Shown: in pieces, positions 53,401 to 64,000 of the stretch | Layout of the letters: the number at the start of each line of letters is the position of its first letter | Position numbering within the stretch: the stretch's first letter is position 1 | Assembly (NCBI GenBank): GCA_019096065.1 | Contig: JAGUCH010000002.1 | Span: 16,628,501 to 16,692,500 of the forward strand | Reading direction: 5' to 3' | Length of the DNA stretch: 64,000 nt | Origin: Paracyclopina nana | Taxonomy: Eukaryota; Arthropoda; Copepoda; Cyclopoida; Cyclopettidae | Made by a program: the position numbers and the translations under genes | Notes under the pieces: generated by a model | The model's input: the letters and a program-made list of their open reading frames with translations, nothing else | Told to the model about the DNA's origin: nothing | Databases searched by the model: none

Positions 53401-56400
53401 GCTTCCTCTCCTTAGCCTCAATCAACATTTATGACTGTGAACAATTTTTGATGGCATGCAAAATTTCCCTGAAGATGATGATCTTCTTACAAAAATCTTC
53501 TCCACATTTTTTTCTGGCTTTTAACTTGTTGTGAGCTTGGCAACAAAAAGTGGTTTCATTTTCTTCTCCAGTTGACAGAATAATGAAGTTGAAAAAAGTA
53601 TACCATAATCTTATCTTCTTTGCTTGAATCAGTGTGCATTGCTGGGGTACCTTATGCTTTTAGCCAGTTACAACACTCCACCCTATTTTTGACAATTTAT
53701 AGCATCCAATTTAGGAGCATGGCTTATTTTCCACACTAATAACACATTCCAGCTGCTGATAGCCTTTTATATGCTCATTATTGATTGCAGACCCATTTTA
53801 AATGTTATTTTTTCGTTTTGCCCGTTTGAATTTCCCGCCAAAGTTGCAAGCTCAAAATGTAAACAAAAACAACCAGTAAAGCGAGCCAACTGATGCTTCT
53901 TGGTGAAGAGGAACTCAAAACTGGAAGTAATTCGGTCAAAATTGCCCAAAAAGGCAAAATGAGGCTTCAGCATCAAGAGCAAATTAGCTTTTTGTCAGAA
54001 TGCAGCTCATCACCATTGAAAAATGAGCTTCCACTACAAAATATATTGAGTGGGCAGGCAAAACACCTTTGTCTTTCTCAGAATTGAAGATGTTACACCT
54101 ATTTTTTGGCGGCACATGCCACTCTTCTTTTTTTCAAATGGCATTCAAAACCATAAGCATTACTCAATTTGTGCTCAGATGACAATTTCAGATAAGAATT
54201 ACTGCATAGTGGGGAAAATAGCTATGAAATGTAAAACTTGTACTTTGAATCCCATGTCAAACTGCATGCTTTGTAAGAAATTGATTAAAATTATTTTTTT
54301 TTGTAATTTGTGTAAACTCATGAAGGCCTGAAAAGGGATTTTTAAACCTCCAAAAAGCCCAGTTGAGGTTAGAAGAGATAAAAATCAGTGTTTTCTCATT
54401 GTCACCCCAGACACCAGACAAGTGTACCAAGAACTGGATTTTTTATCTTCATCAACAGCTCTCTACCTTTTTTTACTTCCAGACATTCATGGTATTATCT
54501 ACAGTGATTACCAAACTGGATTCTGAAATTAAGTCAAAATGCTCACAATTTTAGATAAGACTTGAGATTTCTACCTATCCCTTTTTTCAGCCTTTTCTCT
54601 GTTATCATGCAACATCTGTCTTATTTTAATTTAATTCTGCATCCATTTGGGCATTTGAAAAGTCATGCTTGAATAATATGCTCCTATTTTAGGTCATTGT
54701 GCTGCAGAGAGATAATTAGAATTTGTAGATTTCTGCACCACCATGTGTCTTCTCACAAGATCCTGGAATTTTCAACTTTAACCACACTGGGGAGCATGGA
54801 GTGAAACCTGATGCAGGCAAAAATTACTATATGCTTTGATATTTTGCAATATATTTTTTCAATGACTAATTTCTCACAATTTTTATTGGACAAAAATAAT
54901 TCTGATGTCCAACAGTGCAAAAAGTTTTTGGGTGGAGTTCCAGTTTTCAACTAGATAATCACCATCCCCATGGCTTTGATATTGCTCTTCTTCTTGGTAG
55001 TAAAATGAGAGCTGGAATTACTCCTGGGTGAGAGAGTAAATCTACATTATTGATTTATGTCCCTGATTAACTGCTCAATTTCAAATTGGCCCTTTTCAGC
55101 TGATTTTGGCTATTTTCTAGCCATCCTCCACCAATGAGATAAAGCTGTTTTGCAATAGGAAATTCTCTGATTATTGCAGCATTATTTTGCATTAAATGAA
55201 AGAATTCATCCAAAGTCATGATAAATCATTGGAAACTGTCAAGGCTGTTATTGTTTCATTATGGCTGTTGTTTGCTCAATCGAATTTCTACCTTTTTCCA
55301 CCCTCAAAGTCCACTCAAAAATATTATTGTTGTTATTATTACTGTTGGGCATGCATTGTGGCTATTTCAACATCATCTTTTGAGACAAAATTTCCTCTTA
55401 CCTAGCTGCACACCTGTTCATTATGTACTTGGCTTTTGTCCTTTAGTAAGAGTTTCACGTAAAAACCCACGCCCACCATCAACTCGAATGACCTTAAAAT
55501 CCACCACCCCTTTAAAAATGCTGTCAAAACCCAAATTCAACAATTTGAAACTTAATTCATAATTTGCCAATGGAAGTGAAAAATTGAGCACTTTTAACCC
55601 TTAAAATAAAAGTAGCCACAACTGGTTTTTTATCATATCTTGTAAATGGGGCTACTTTGTTGTTATTTCAAGAACTAGCAGCGCCACTGAGTGGTCAAAG
55701 TATTAACTCGGCGCGAGAAGCAGTGCAGCAATTTTAGGGCCAAGATTCTCAGAGTTTTTCCCGTAATCATGACTCAGCAAGACGTTTGTTTTGATCAACA
55801 TCACCCTATCCAACAAAATTTGAAGATGTAATTTGAGCCAATTCTTCTTTTTAAATTGTTGAGGGCTGATGATGCCAAAAAAGTCCCATGATGGCTACTG
55901 GTCATAAATGCTTCCAAAGATTCCAAATATGGATTTGATGGCCCCAAAAATGTGACATGACTCCATTGTGGCAATTTATGACAACATCAAGACTTGACAC
56001 TATGTTCAAAAATGGATTGTGGGGCCTTCTTTTCATGGGCAAAACTTCAATGATGGCATAAAATTCAATAGTGTATCAAAAGTCAAGGTCTGCAATTAAT
56101 ATTTTTAGGCTTTTTTACTAGCACACTTATTCCTGGTGTAATTGGCCTTGTCAAAAGGAGCTCAACAAAAGGGCTGGGATCGTTTCAGGATTTTTCAGGC
56201 CACTACAAAATTGAATCTAAATTTAAGTGGCCAATGTAGTGTGAAGAGATAATTTCTTGCACCTTTTGCGGAGGTGTTGAATGAAAGGTATGCCAAAGTC
56301 ACCATGGGGCTGAATTGAGCCTATATTGCAACATTGGGGGCTTTTTCAGGGCCAAGCAAGCCACTGTGTGTCAACTGTGACAGATAGGATCAATCAGGGC

Positions 56401-59400
56401 CACGCCAAATGCCCAACAACTACTTAACTTCAGCTTAAGATAAGACATGCTAAAATGCAAATTGAAGCCAAATAGTACACACATCTAAAATACTAAGAAA
56501 TTTCTATAGAGAACAGTACCATAACAAAAACATGCCCTCTACCGATAATTTTGAAGAAACTCTTGGGAGTCAAGCTCATGATCAAGTTTCATTTTGATGA
56601 GTCAAGTCACTTTTTGAGGGCGAGTAATTTTTATTAGTAGCTACATTTATTTTACTTAAGCTAGGCATCAGGATTCTATCATCGATATTAAGAATCTTAT
56701 GTTTTCTATTGATTTAAAACTACTTTGTGTTTGTGTCATGAAGTAATTCTTTAGAAAGTTTGATTAGCCTAATTTGCTTAGGTCTTAACTTTGCACTAGT
56801 AACTCCAGTCGCAAAAACGCGGCAACTCAGTATTTTTCGCAATCAACATCACCAGAGAGTCCCAGCTGTTGCCCTAAAAGGCCGCTAGGATCGCTCAGCA
56901 TCAATGTTATTGTTATGATACTCATGTGAATTGATAGATTTTTCATGCTATATTTCTTGTGTTAAACATTGCAGGTGTGTGCTTAGACATTGAAGTAATG
57001 GAATGCCATCAAATTGAGCAGTGCCAATTAGTCATTGGTCCAAATGCGGAGTGTTCTTGCCAGAATCGAGGCTGCTCCATGAACAAAAGTGGCATTGGTG
57101 CTAAAAATTCTGGACCAGTTTGTGGATCTGATCATGTGACTTATAGGGACTCTTGTCAGCTCAAAAATGCTGCCTGCACAAAGCATTTAAACATCAGCCA
57201 AATTGCTGACGTTCCATGTGGTGAGTGTGATGATAAAAAATGCAAATCTGATTGATTAGCCCTTATTGAATATTATAATAATGGCTCCACGCCTACCTAC
57301 TAACAAAATTCAAAATTAATATGCTTAAATGAGCATGAATTTTTTATGGAGTGAAACAAAAGGTTTTTTCTTTTGTCTTTCTTTTGCCGCCCAGCCGAGA
57401 AATCAGCACGAAATTAATTGGAATCGAAATTCCTCATTAATAAGCGTTTCAGCTTTGCTGATTGGTAATTTTTCAAATGGTGGCCATCTTCCTTTGCCCC
57501 TAGGAGACTTCCCAATTAATGTGGGCGTGGGTGCTTTAAAAAGAAGCTGAGTAAAAAAATAGTGGCCTAATTAGCTGACAAATGGCCAATTTCCTTGATT
57601 TCAAGCCACTGTTCTTATCTCCCCTTTTTTGCAGAGGATGCAGGACTTTGTGGGCAAAATGGCTGCCCTTTTCATGGAATGTGCTTAAGGGATGCTCAGT
57701 TGGGAAAATACAAATGTCATTGTCCTGAGTGCTTTGTGGAAGACTTGAATAGCCAAGTTTGTGGTAAGCATTATAATGCTAGAAAAGCCAAAATTACTCG
57801 CCTTTCACCTTTCTACCCTGTTTTTGACGTTTTAGCCAAAAAATTTGCCTCGGCGAATATGCCGAAAAACATCAAGAAATGGCAAAAGTGTTCGCAAAAA
57901 TAGTAGGGTGGAAATATGTTTGCCGTCGCGAATAATTTCGGCAAAAAAACAGCAAGAATGGCAAATTAGTTCGCCGAGGAGAACATTTTTCTACCCTGTT
58001 ATAGCCAAAAAGTTCCTAAAAATCCCAAAAATATTGGCTGAAAAAAGGAGCTACTTTTGTAACCCGAATCAATCTTTAGAAATGAATTTTCATAGTTACT
58101 TGAAAAACGTCTCTTTGATACAAAAAACTTTCAGCTATAAACTCTTGATTCATAAAATGTCAAAAAGGAGAATTTTTTTCCAATAGTTCTCAATTCATTT
58201 AATACCAAGACTTTGGCAACAGCTGCCAAGTGTGAGCAGCTTTATCGGAACATTTGACGCTTCCTTATAACGCAACCTCAGCAATTGTTTTCACAACAAA
58301 TCTCAGCTTAGTGAAAAGCTATCTTTATCAATTTTTTGCTAAACACTGTTATTAGTTGCTAGTTTTTTAAAATGCAAATGAGTCATATCTTTATTTTATG
58401 GTTGACCAGATCTAATAATTAAGACTTTTTCTTGCTTCTGCTGAAAATCATGATTAATAATGTGAATGATTTTCCAGGAAATGATGGGGTTACCTACCTA
58501 AGCAAATGCCATTTGCAGCAATCTTCTTGCCTCCAGCATAAACCCATCATTTTTGACTATGATGGCCAATGCAGTAAGTGTTTTGGCAGCATTATGAAAA
58601 ATGCTGAGTAAGCTCTACTGAATGGGGTTCTTTTTTTGCAGAAAAATGCCAGGAGTGCCCATATGACTCCAAATGCTACCGTGGCCAATGTAAATGCCCA
58701 AAAGTTTGTCCGCATGAATATGAGCCAGTTTGTGGAACCGATGGGAGAACTGTGAGTCACTCTCATTTTACTGTAATAGTCTCTGTCGCCGAGGGTAACT
58801 AGCGCCCCCTATTGTGAAAAGAGAGCGAGTTTCAACTCAGCGGCGTAGCTGTGGGAAATGGCGTTTTTTGCATTTTTCTTCAAAACTAAGCAAAATTTTT
58901 GAAAATGGTATAAATGAACCGATGAGTTAAATTCTCAAAAGCAATTTTGGTGAAAGAAACACTTTTAGTACATGGCATATAGTCCATAGAGCTCAATATC
59001 AAGAAGAACTATTTTTGTAGCAAAAAGTAATTTCTCTAAAATCCTCTAAAAAACAATTGTCTTCACATGGCAGCTCATATTTTGGTTTTATAACTAAAAT
59101 ATCCTCAGTTAATGCAAAAAAGTAAAAGGGAATGGTGCTTCATTTTAGGGGGCTAAGATCAGCGGAGGAATTTATTTCCTATCACTAAAATGCAACTATA
59201 ATATTTCATCCTTTTTTCCTCTATAGTATAACAATGAGTGCTGGATGATGCAGCAGACTTGCAACAATGAGAAAATCGTTCAAGTTCAGTCGAAAGGCAA
59301 ATGTCCTCATCCAGATCACACTTGTCTTTCTGCTGAATCTTACTGCCAATGCCCACATGGCATTTTGGCACCAGGATGCCACCAATGCTTGCCCGGATTT

Positions 59401-61810
59401 TGGGCTTACACAAGCTTTGGCTGTCTGGGTAATTCAACTTTGATAAAATTGTATTTTGCAAAAACGGTGCTGAATTATTTTAAAATATCAGATTGTGGTT
59501 GCTCTGTGGTGGGCTCAAGAAAGGGAAAATGTGACGAGTTCACTGGGAAATGCGAATGCTTGACAGGGTTTTCTGGTGACAAGTGTCAAATATGTCCTGA
59601 TGGGTCAGAAGCCACCATTGATGGATGCCTTAGCCGTAAGAATTTAATTCTCTAATATTTTTATAATCATAATTCAAGCATTTTAAAGGATCCACAAAAT
59701 ATGCTGAGCCCATCAAATGTGGAGATGATTTGTGTGATTTTGGTGCCATTTGCTCCCAAGGCAAATGTGAGTGCCAAATTGAGTGCTCTGAAAATCCGGA
59801 ATACTACCAGGAGCCAGTTTGTGGCGATGATGGCAACACATACCGATCCGAGTGCCAGCTTAGGCAAAACTCATGCCGGATGCAGAAGGAAGTGATCATT
59901 GCCAAGTACACTCCTTGCCATGATGCCCCACTTTACATGTATGGCAATGATTCAAGACAAGTGGACATACTTTCTGATAGCACTGGAGCCATTTCTTTCT
60001 ATGGACTCATTGGAGACAAGTGTGTGGATGAGAGAGACTGCCTGATTGACTCCACTACTTGCATCGATGGAGTGTGTGCCTGTGTGCCCGGATTCAGAGC
60101 ACTGGAAAACAACTTCACTTGTACAGGTATATATAAATATTTTAAATAGTATTAAAACTCAGCTTGGAAATCCTTTATTTTTTCAGAGTATGACAAGTCC
60201 ATGTGTGATCCAAATCCTTGCCAAGGAGGTGGAACTTGTGAGGAGCATGATGGGACCTTTTCTTGCTATTGTCCCATAGGCTTGGCCGGATCTTATTGCC
60301 AACATGATGTTTCCAAGGCCTCGATCCAGGTTGCCAGCTTCACAGGGGATTCTTTGTTGGGTGTGGTCACACCTGATGACCACATCAACCGTTTCAACAT
60401 CGAGCTGAACTTCAGAACCTTCGCTGACAACGGGATCATTTTCTATGCTCAGGGCTCTTTAACAAGTGACTTCTTGTCCTTGGCAATCCTTGATGGGCAT
60501 GTGGAGTTCAGATATGACCTGGGGGGTGGGCCTGTGGTGATCAAATCAAATACAAAGGTCGTAATGGGCCAATGGCATCAGCTAGTAGCTAAAAGGTACA
60601 ATCAGGATGGCTATTTGGCGCTGGATGAATTTGACATTGTTCGAGGTCAGACCTCGGGATCAATCAAGACACTCAACGTCGGTCAACTTTCTTGGATTGG
60701 CGGAGTCAATGATGGTAAGGATCTTTTGTGGTATTTTAGTGCTCAAGCAAATTGGAAAGAAAACCTGAAAAAAGTCAGCAGAAGATTTTTATAACTGAAA
60801 TTACGCCTGAAAGGGCGCCTTAGTTTTGATTACCGAATTCCTGCGCGATCAAAACAAAGCATAACGAGAGTCAACCAGTTTGCCTTTCCTTTGCAGACAT
60901 CAAAACCACTGCTTTGAAGAAGGCAGGAACATCTTCTGGTTTCATGGGATGCATGAAAGATGTCCAAATTGGCAGGTTTCCCATCAGTATTCACTCTGAG
61001 CATGAGCCAAAGATTATGCAAAGGAAAAATTTGATTGAATGCTCTGACAACCCTTGCTCCAGATCACCTTGCAGTAATGGTGGCTCTTGTGAGGCTGATG
61101 GAAGGCAAGGATTCAGGTGCAATTGCAAGCCAGGCTTCACTGGCCGCCAATGCCATAAGCCCAGAGATCCATGCCATCCCAACCCTTGTCAGAACCATGG
61201 AGTTTGCAGGCTTGATGATCTCAGAGGATTTCTTTGCTCATGCAACAAGCCTGGATCATCTGGCAGATTGTGTGAGATCACAGATGATTCCTCCAATGAG
61301 GACATGAGGTACAGAAAAAGCCTGGAGAATGATGGCAAAGAAAAAGTCCAGTTCAGCTTGAAAACCAACCTCACTCAAGAGAGTGGGAAGCTTTTTAGCA
61401 TCAAGCTGGATGGTGTGGAAGATGCAAGCCTGGATTTTGGCCTTACCTCAAACCAAGAGTTGTGGATTGAGTATCTCAAGCAAAGGCTGGTTGAGCCTGC
61501 TCTCATTTCATCAAATGAATGGCATAAAGTAGTTGTCACCAGACAGCATCAAAGGCTCAGCTTGAAGGTGGATCACCATCATGAGCTTTTACATCTGGAT
61601 GAATCTTGGCCAGTTAAGATCTCATTTTCTGAGGAGCCAATAGCCTTCACAGGTGAATTTATCATATCTACTATAATTTGCACTTTCCTAAAGGTTCTCT
61701 GATATTTTGCAGATCTTGCTCAAGGACAATTGTGCTTGAGAAATTTCCACATAATAAAGTGGAATCATGGGAGAAAAAGCAAGACCTTGCCAATAGACAT
61801 TTGCAGGTAG
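44490..61810 (+). CDS. Agrin-like proteoglycan, transmembrane form with NtA-like domain
   Basis: Eleven exons join in phase to 1145 residues: 44490-45180, 56975-57220, 57635-57763, 58478-58573, 58642-58751, 59227-59428, 59492-59635, 59689-60126, 60187-60714, 60897-61652 and 61713-61810. Residues 47-72 are a membrane segment after a basic stretch (NRKRK), so a type II anchor. Residues 91-190 resemble the agrin NtA domain (CSDLSL start, VVKMIKG, VFFLVPE). A Thr-rich linker precedes four Kazal/follistatin-like modules (PVCGSDHVTYRDSC in the first), a laminin-type EGF region in exons 6-7, EGF-like modules, and two laminin-G regions. Agrin organises basement membrane and synapses in vertebrates (established). 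The C-terminus stops after DICR within the second LG region, so a third LG domain is absent in this reading. AATAAA lies near 61965. Confidence 0.88.
47184..47702. mobile_element. MITE family C, copy 4 (intronic)
   Basis: 519 bp, ends GGGCGTTCCCAT and GGGATCGCCC, flanked by TA. The left end is duplicated internally near 47308 (GGGCGTTCACATATTGACTG), as in the 30-kb copy. Confidence 0.85.
50942..51329. mobile_element. Family G element, intronic, inverted
   Basis: Ends GAGTATCATAACAATAACAT and GGTATGTCTTTGTTGTGATA. The interior includes GCGGCCTTTCGCGGCAACAG, related to the GGCCGCTAGGATCGC block of the other copies. Confidence 0.7.
56515..56922. mobile_element. Family G element adjacent to agrin exon 2
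   Basis: Ends AGTACCATAACAAAAACATG and CAATGTTATTGTTATGATAC. It ends 52 bp before exon 2, so the branch-point and pyrimidine region lie right beside a transposon end. Confidence 0.75.
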
Positions 61811-62073
61811 AAGAATGATGGCCATGATCAATTTAAAATGCTGCTGCTGCTGTGACACAAAAAGTGAACTTAGAGCCTGTGATATTCTCTCAAAGCAACT
61901 CAGTGCTAGCTTTACCATTAATGTAAATAGTATACTCGTTAACTCTTTTGACATCAATGACACAATAAAAAGACAAGTATTTGTGAGCCCTCATAGCCAA
62001 TCTAAAATAACAGTGATTCATTCCATATGATTAGAAGTACAAAAAGTATTTATCACAGTGAATATTTAGTAAT

Positions 62074-64000
62074 TTATGCTCTAGGTGCATCATGTTGCAA
62101 CAGCTTGGTTTTAGGCTTTGGAATGCCATTTCTCTTGCTAAGGCTAGTGCCATTTTTTGGTGTCAGTTGATGATCGTCATCAAAAATGATCTCATCCTCA
62201 TCTTCGGAATCTGAATCGGACATCATTAGGCTTGAAGTGTGAGCATCTGAAATGAAAAAGGATCATGTGGCGCTTTCTGCTCTATTTTGGCGTTTTCACG
62301 AAAAACCATGCGCGCAACTCTGACACCGGTTCAAAAATGTAAACAATAAAAACGGTTGTTGAAGCACACTCACTTCTCAGCTCGAAATTTTGCTCGTTTT
62401 GCTCCAACCTGGAATATCTTCTCCTGGTTCTTGCTGGTTTGCCTTTCTTCTTGAAGCTCAAGTAAATAACTCCGCAAATGGAACCCGCCAGCAAAAAGGA
62501 GATAAAAATGCCCACGTAGATCACGCTCCACTCTGGAACAAGGAGAGTAAGTCATTCTTTTCAAAAATTGCTTTACAGATTTTTATGCTTACCGCAGTTG
62601 CTGTTGCCATTGCTAAGCCTTCTGAAAAAGTTTTCAATCCAGAATGATTCACAAACACAAGTTCTGGTGGCCTGTTGGCAATACCCATGACCAGAGCAAT
62701 CATTTTGGCAGACCAAGGTGTCCAGCTCAACCAGCTTCAAGTCTAGGATGTCCGCGCCACCTCTCAGCTTCATTTTAAGCTCATTGACTGCCTTGACTCC
62801 AGGCATGATTTTGATGTTATCACTTTCATCCACCAATTCCACCAGGAATTGTAATATTGCATAGTTGGTGTTTTGCTGTGGCAAAATGTTCAAAACTCTC
62901 ACTCTGGCTGTGGTGGACTCGGACTCATCTCCCCTAAGAAGCAATCCCACACTTTGACAGAAATCATCCACATGACTCTGAACCAGGGCAGTGATGTTGA
63001 CTTCTAAAACTGCCTGGATGACATGCTTCTTGCTGGGATTCTCTCTCACCAAAATTGAAATGGTGTCTTCTGAGGATTTGCCTTGGTCATCCCAGACTTT
63101 GAGGTTGAAAATGTACTGGCCTGGAACCAAATTGACCAGGTACAAAACAGCCTCTTGGCTAGAGTTGCCCACAATTTTGCCAGCTGCCAATGATCGAGGG
63201 TCCCTTGTCCACCGCCATCTTGCAATTCTGAGATCATCATGAGAGGATGAGCCATTGACAATCACCACTGATTGGGGCAATGTCACTTCAACATCATTGC
63301 CAGCTATGGCAATTGGTGATTCATTGGTATCTTGATTGACAACCACGCCCACAGTTGCAGTGGCCTCATTCTTGTCACTGTCTCTGATGGCAAGCTTGAA
63401 CAAATAAGACCCCTTGGTAAGCCCTGTGACGTTTGTCACTGACTGGTTGGCCATGGCAAAAATTGCATCATTGGGGCCCTCCAGTTGAGACCAAAGGTAC
63501 GATGAAATCCCAACATCATCAGTGCTCTCTGATCCATCAAGCATCACCCAGTTTTGGGGAAGACTGATTGTCTTATTTTTCCCAGCATTGACAACTGGAG
63601 GCTGATTGATGTTTTTCTTCACATAGATATTGACATCATCCTCACTGGATTGGCCCTTGGCATCTGTGACTTTCAAGTGGAAAGTGTAGACTCCCTCTTC
63701 CAGATTACTGATCACAGGATGAGGAGTCCTCATGTCTTTGGTGTCAGCTGCCAAGTCTTGGTCTCCTCCTCTGGTCCACTCCCAGCTGACAATGCCATGA
63801 TCGTCATAGCTCTGGTTGCCATGCAGGGTCACCTCATTGTTGGGCAGGAAAATGACAATGTCCTCTCCAGCTATGGCTTTTGGTGGGTAGTCCTCCTCCT
63901 CCAGCACAAACAGTTTGGCCAAGGCAGAATCAGAGGCTTGATCCTGATCTGTGACTGTCACCTTCAGTGTGTAGTTTCCAGCTATCAAGTTCTCCAGAGT
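62074..64000 (-). CDS. KIAA0319-like PKD-domain membrane protein (3' part)
   Basis: Three exons in phase: 64000 (window edge)-62593, 62532-62374 and 62246-62074 (TAA). The large exon encodes part of one PKD domain and three further PKD domains starting near PPKAIAGEDI, QPPVVNAGKN and ESPIAIAGND. Each shows the ESxDD/SYLW-type strand pattern. A cysteine-rich region (CQNDCSGHGYC) follows. The second exon carries the membrane segment (VIYVGIFISFLLAGSICGVI) and a basic cytoplasmic start with RYSRLEQ, a Yxx-hydrophobic sorting-type motif. The last exon is acidic then basic. Family members act in membrane trafficking and neuronal migration (established for vertebrates). The N-terminus lies outside the window. 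It is tail-to-tail with agrin, 263 bp apart. Confidence 0.9.

Larger units (their letters stand above)
45181..56974 (+). other. Agrin intron 1 (11.8 kb)
   Basis: GTAGGG donor at 45181 and TTGCAG acceptor at 56974, both phase 1. It holds MITE family C (47184-47702) and two family G elements (50942-51329, 56515-56922). The stretches 45181-47183, 47703-50941 and 51330-56514 are AT-rich, without any exon, RNA or repeat I could support. Its length leaves room for an alternative promoter or regulatory elements, but none is visible. Confidence 0.7.

Overview
This is a eukaryotic, AT-rich window with intron-containing genes and abundant small non-autonomous DNA transposons. It is most likely from a non-model arthropod. 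The case rests on an EcKinase-like gene (a family expanded in arthropods and nematodes), on TCAGT-type initiators placed about 30-35 nt downstream of TATA boxes, and on several short secreted Gly/Tyr/His-rich protein genes. The species cannot be named from sequence alone.

Layout. 0-5 kb: the 3' part of a minus-strand gene for an acidic protein with four LxxLL motifs, embedded in a palindromic MITE family. 5-11 kb: gene-poor, several MITEs. 11-13.6 kb: a complete four-exon EcKinase-like gene (minus) that appears to lack its catalytic aspartates. 15.2-17.3 kb: two secreted-protein genes (minus). 16.4-20.6 kb: a 615-bp palindrome and nested transposons carrying tRNA-like segments. 21.4-26.8 kb: a 5.4-kb foldback-like element whose inverted arms are long arrays of an 18-bp repeat, flanked by a 7-bp direct repeat. 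27.8-41.2 kb: a cluster of about twelve small secreted-protein genes, many intronless, with compact TATA/initiator promoters, very short 5' leaders and a shared upstream GCGC-CCGGTCA motif. 41.3-44.2 kb: nested transposons. 44.5-61.8 kb: an eleven-exon agrin gene (plus) with a transmembrane anchor followed by an NtA-like domain, an 11.8-kb first intron, four Kazal/follistatin-like modules, a laminin-type EGF region and two laminin-G regions. 62.1-64 kb: the 3' end of a KIAA0319-like PKD-domain membrane protein gene (minus), tail-to-tail with agrin and cut by the window edge.

Functionally, agrin and the KIAA0319-like protein are conserved cell-surface proteins. The 28-41 kb cluster looks like a co-regulated, fast-evolving set of secretory products (cuticle, glue, eggshell, antimicrobial or peptide precursors are all possible). 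The remainder is dominated by mobile DNA. Exon boundaries were read by eye from splice consensus and phase agreement; no database search was possible.
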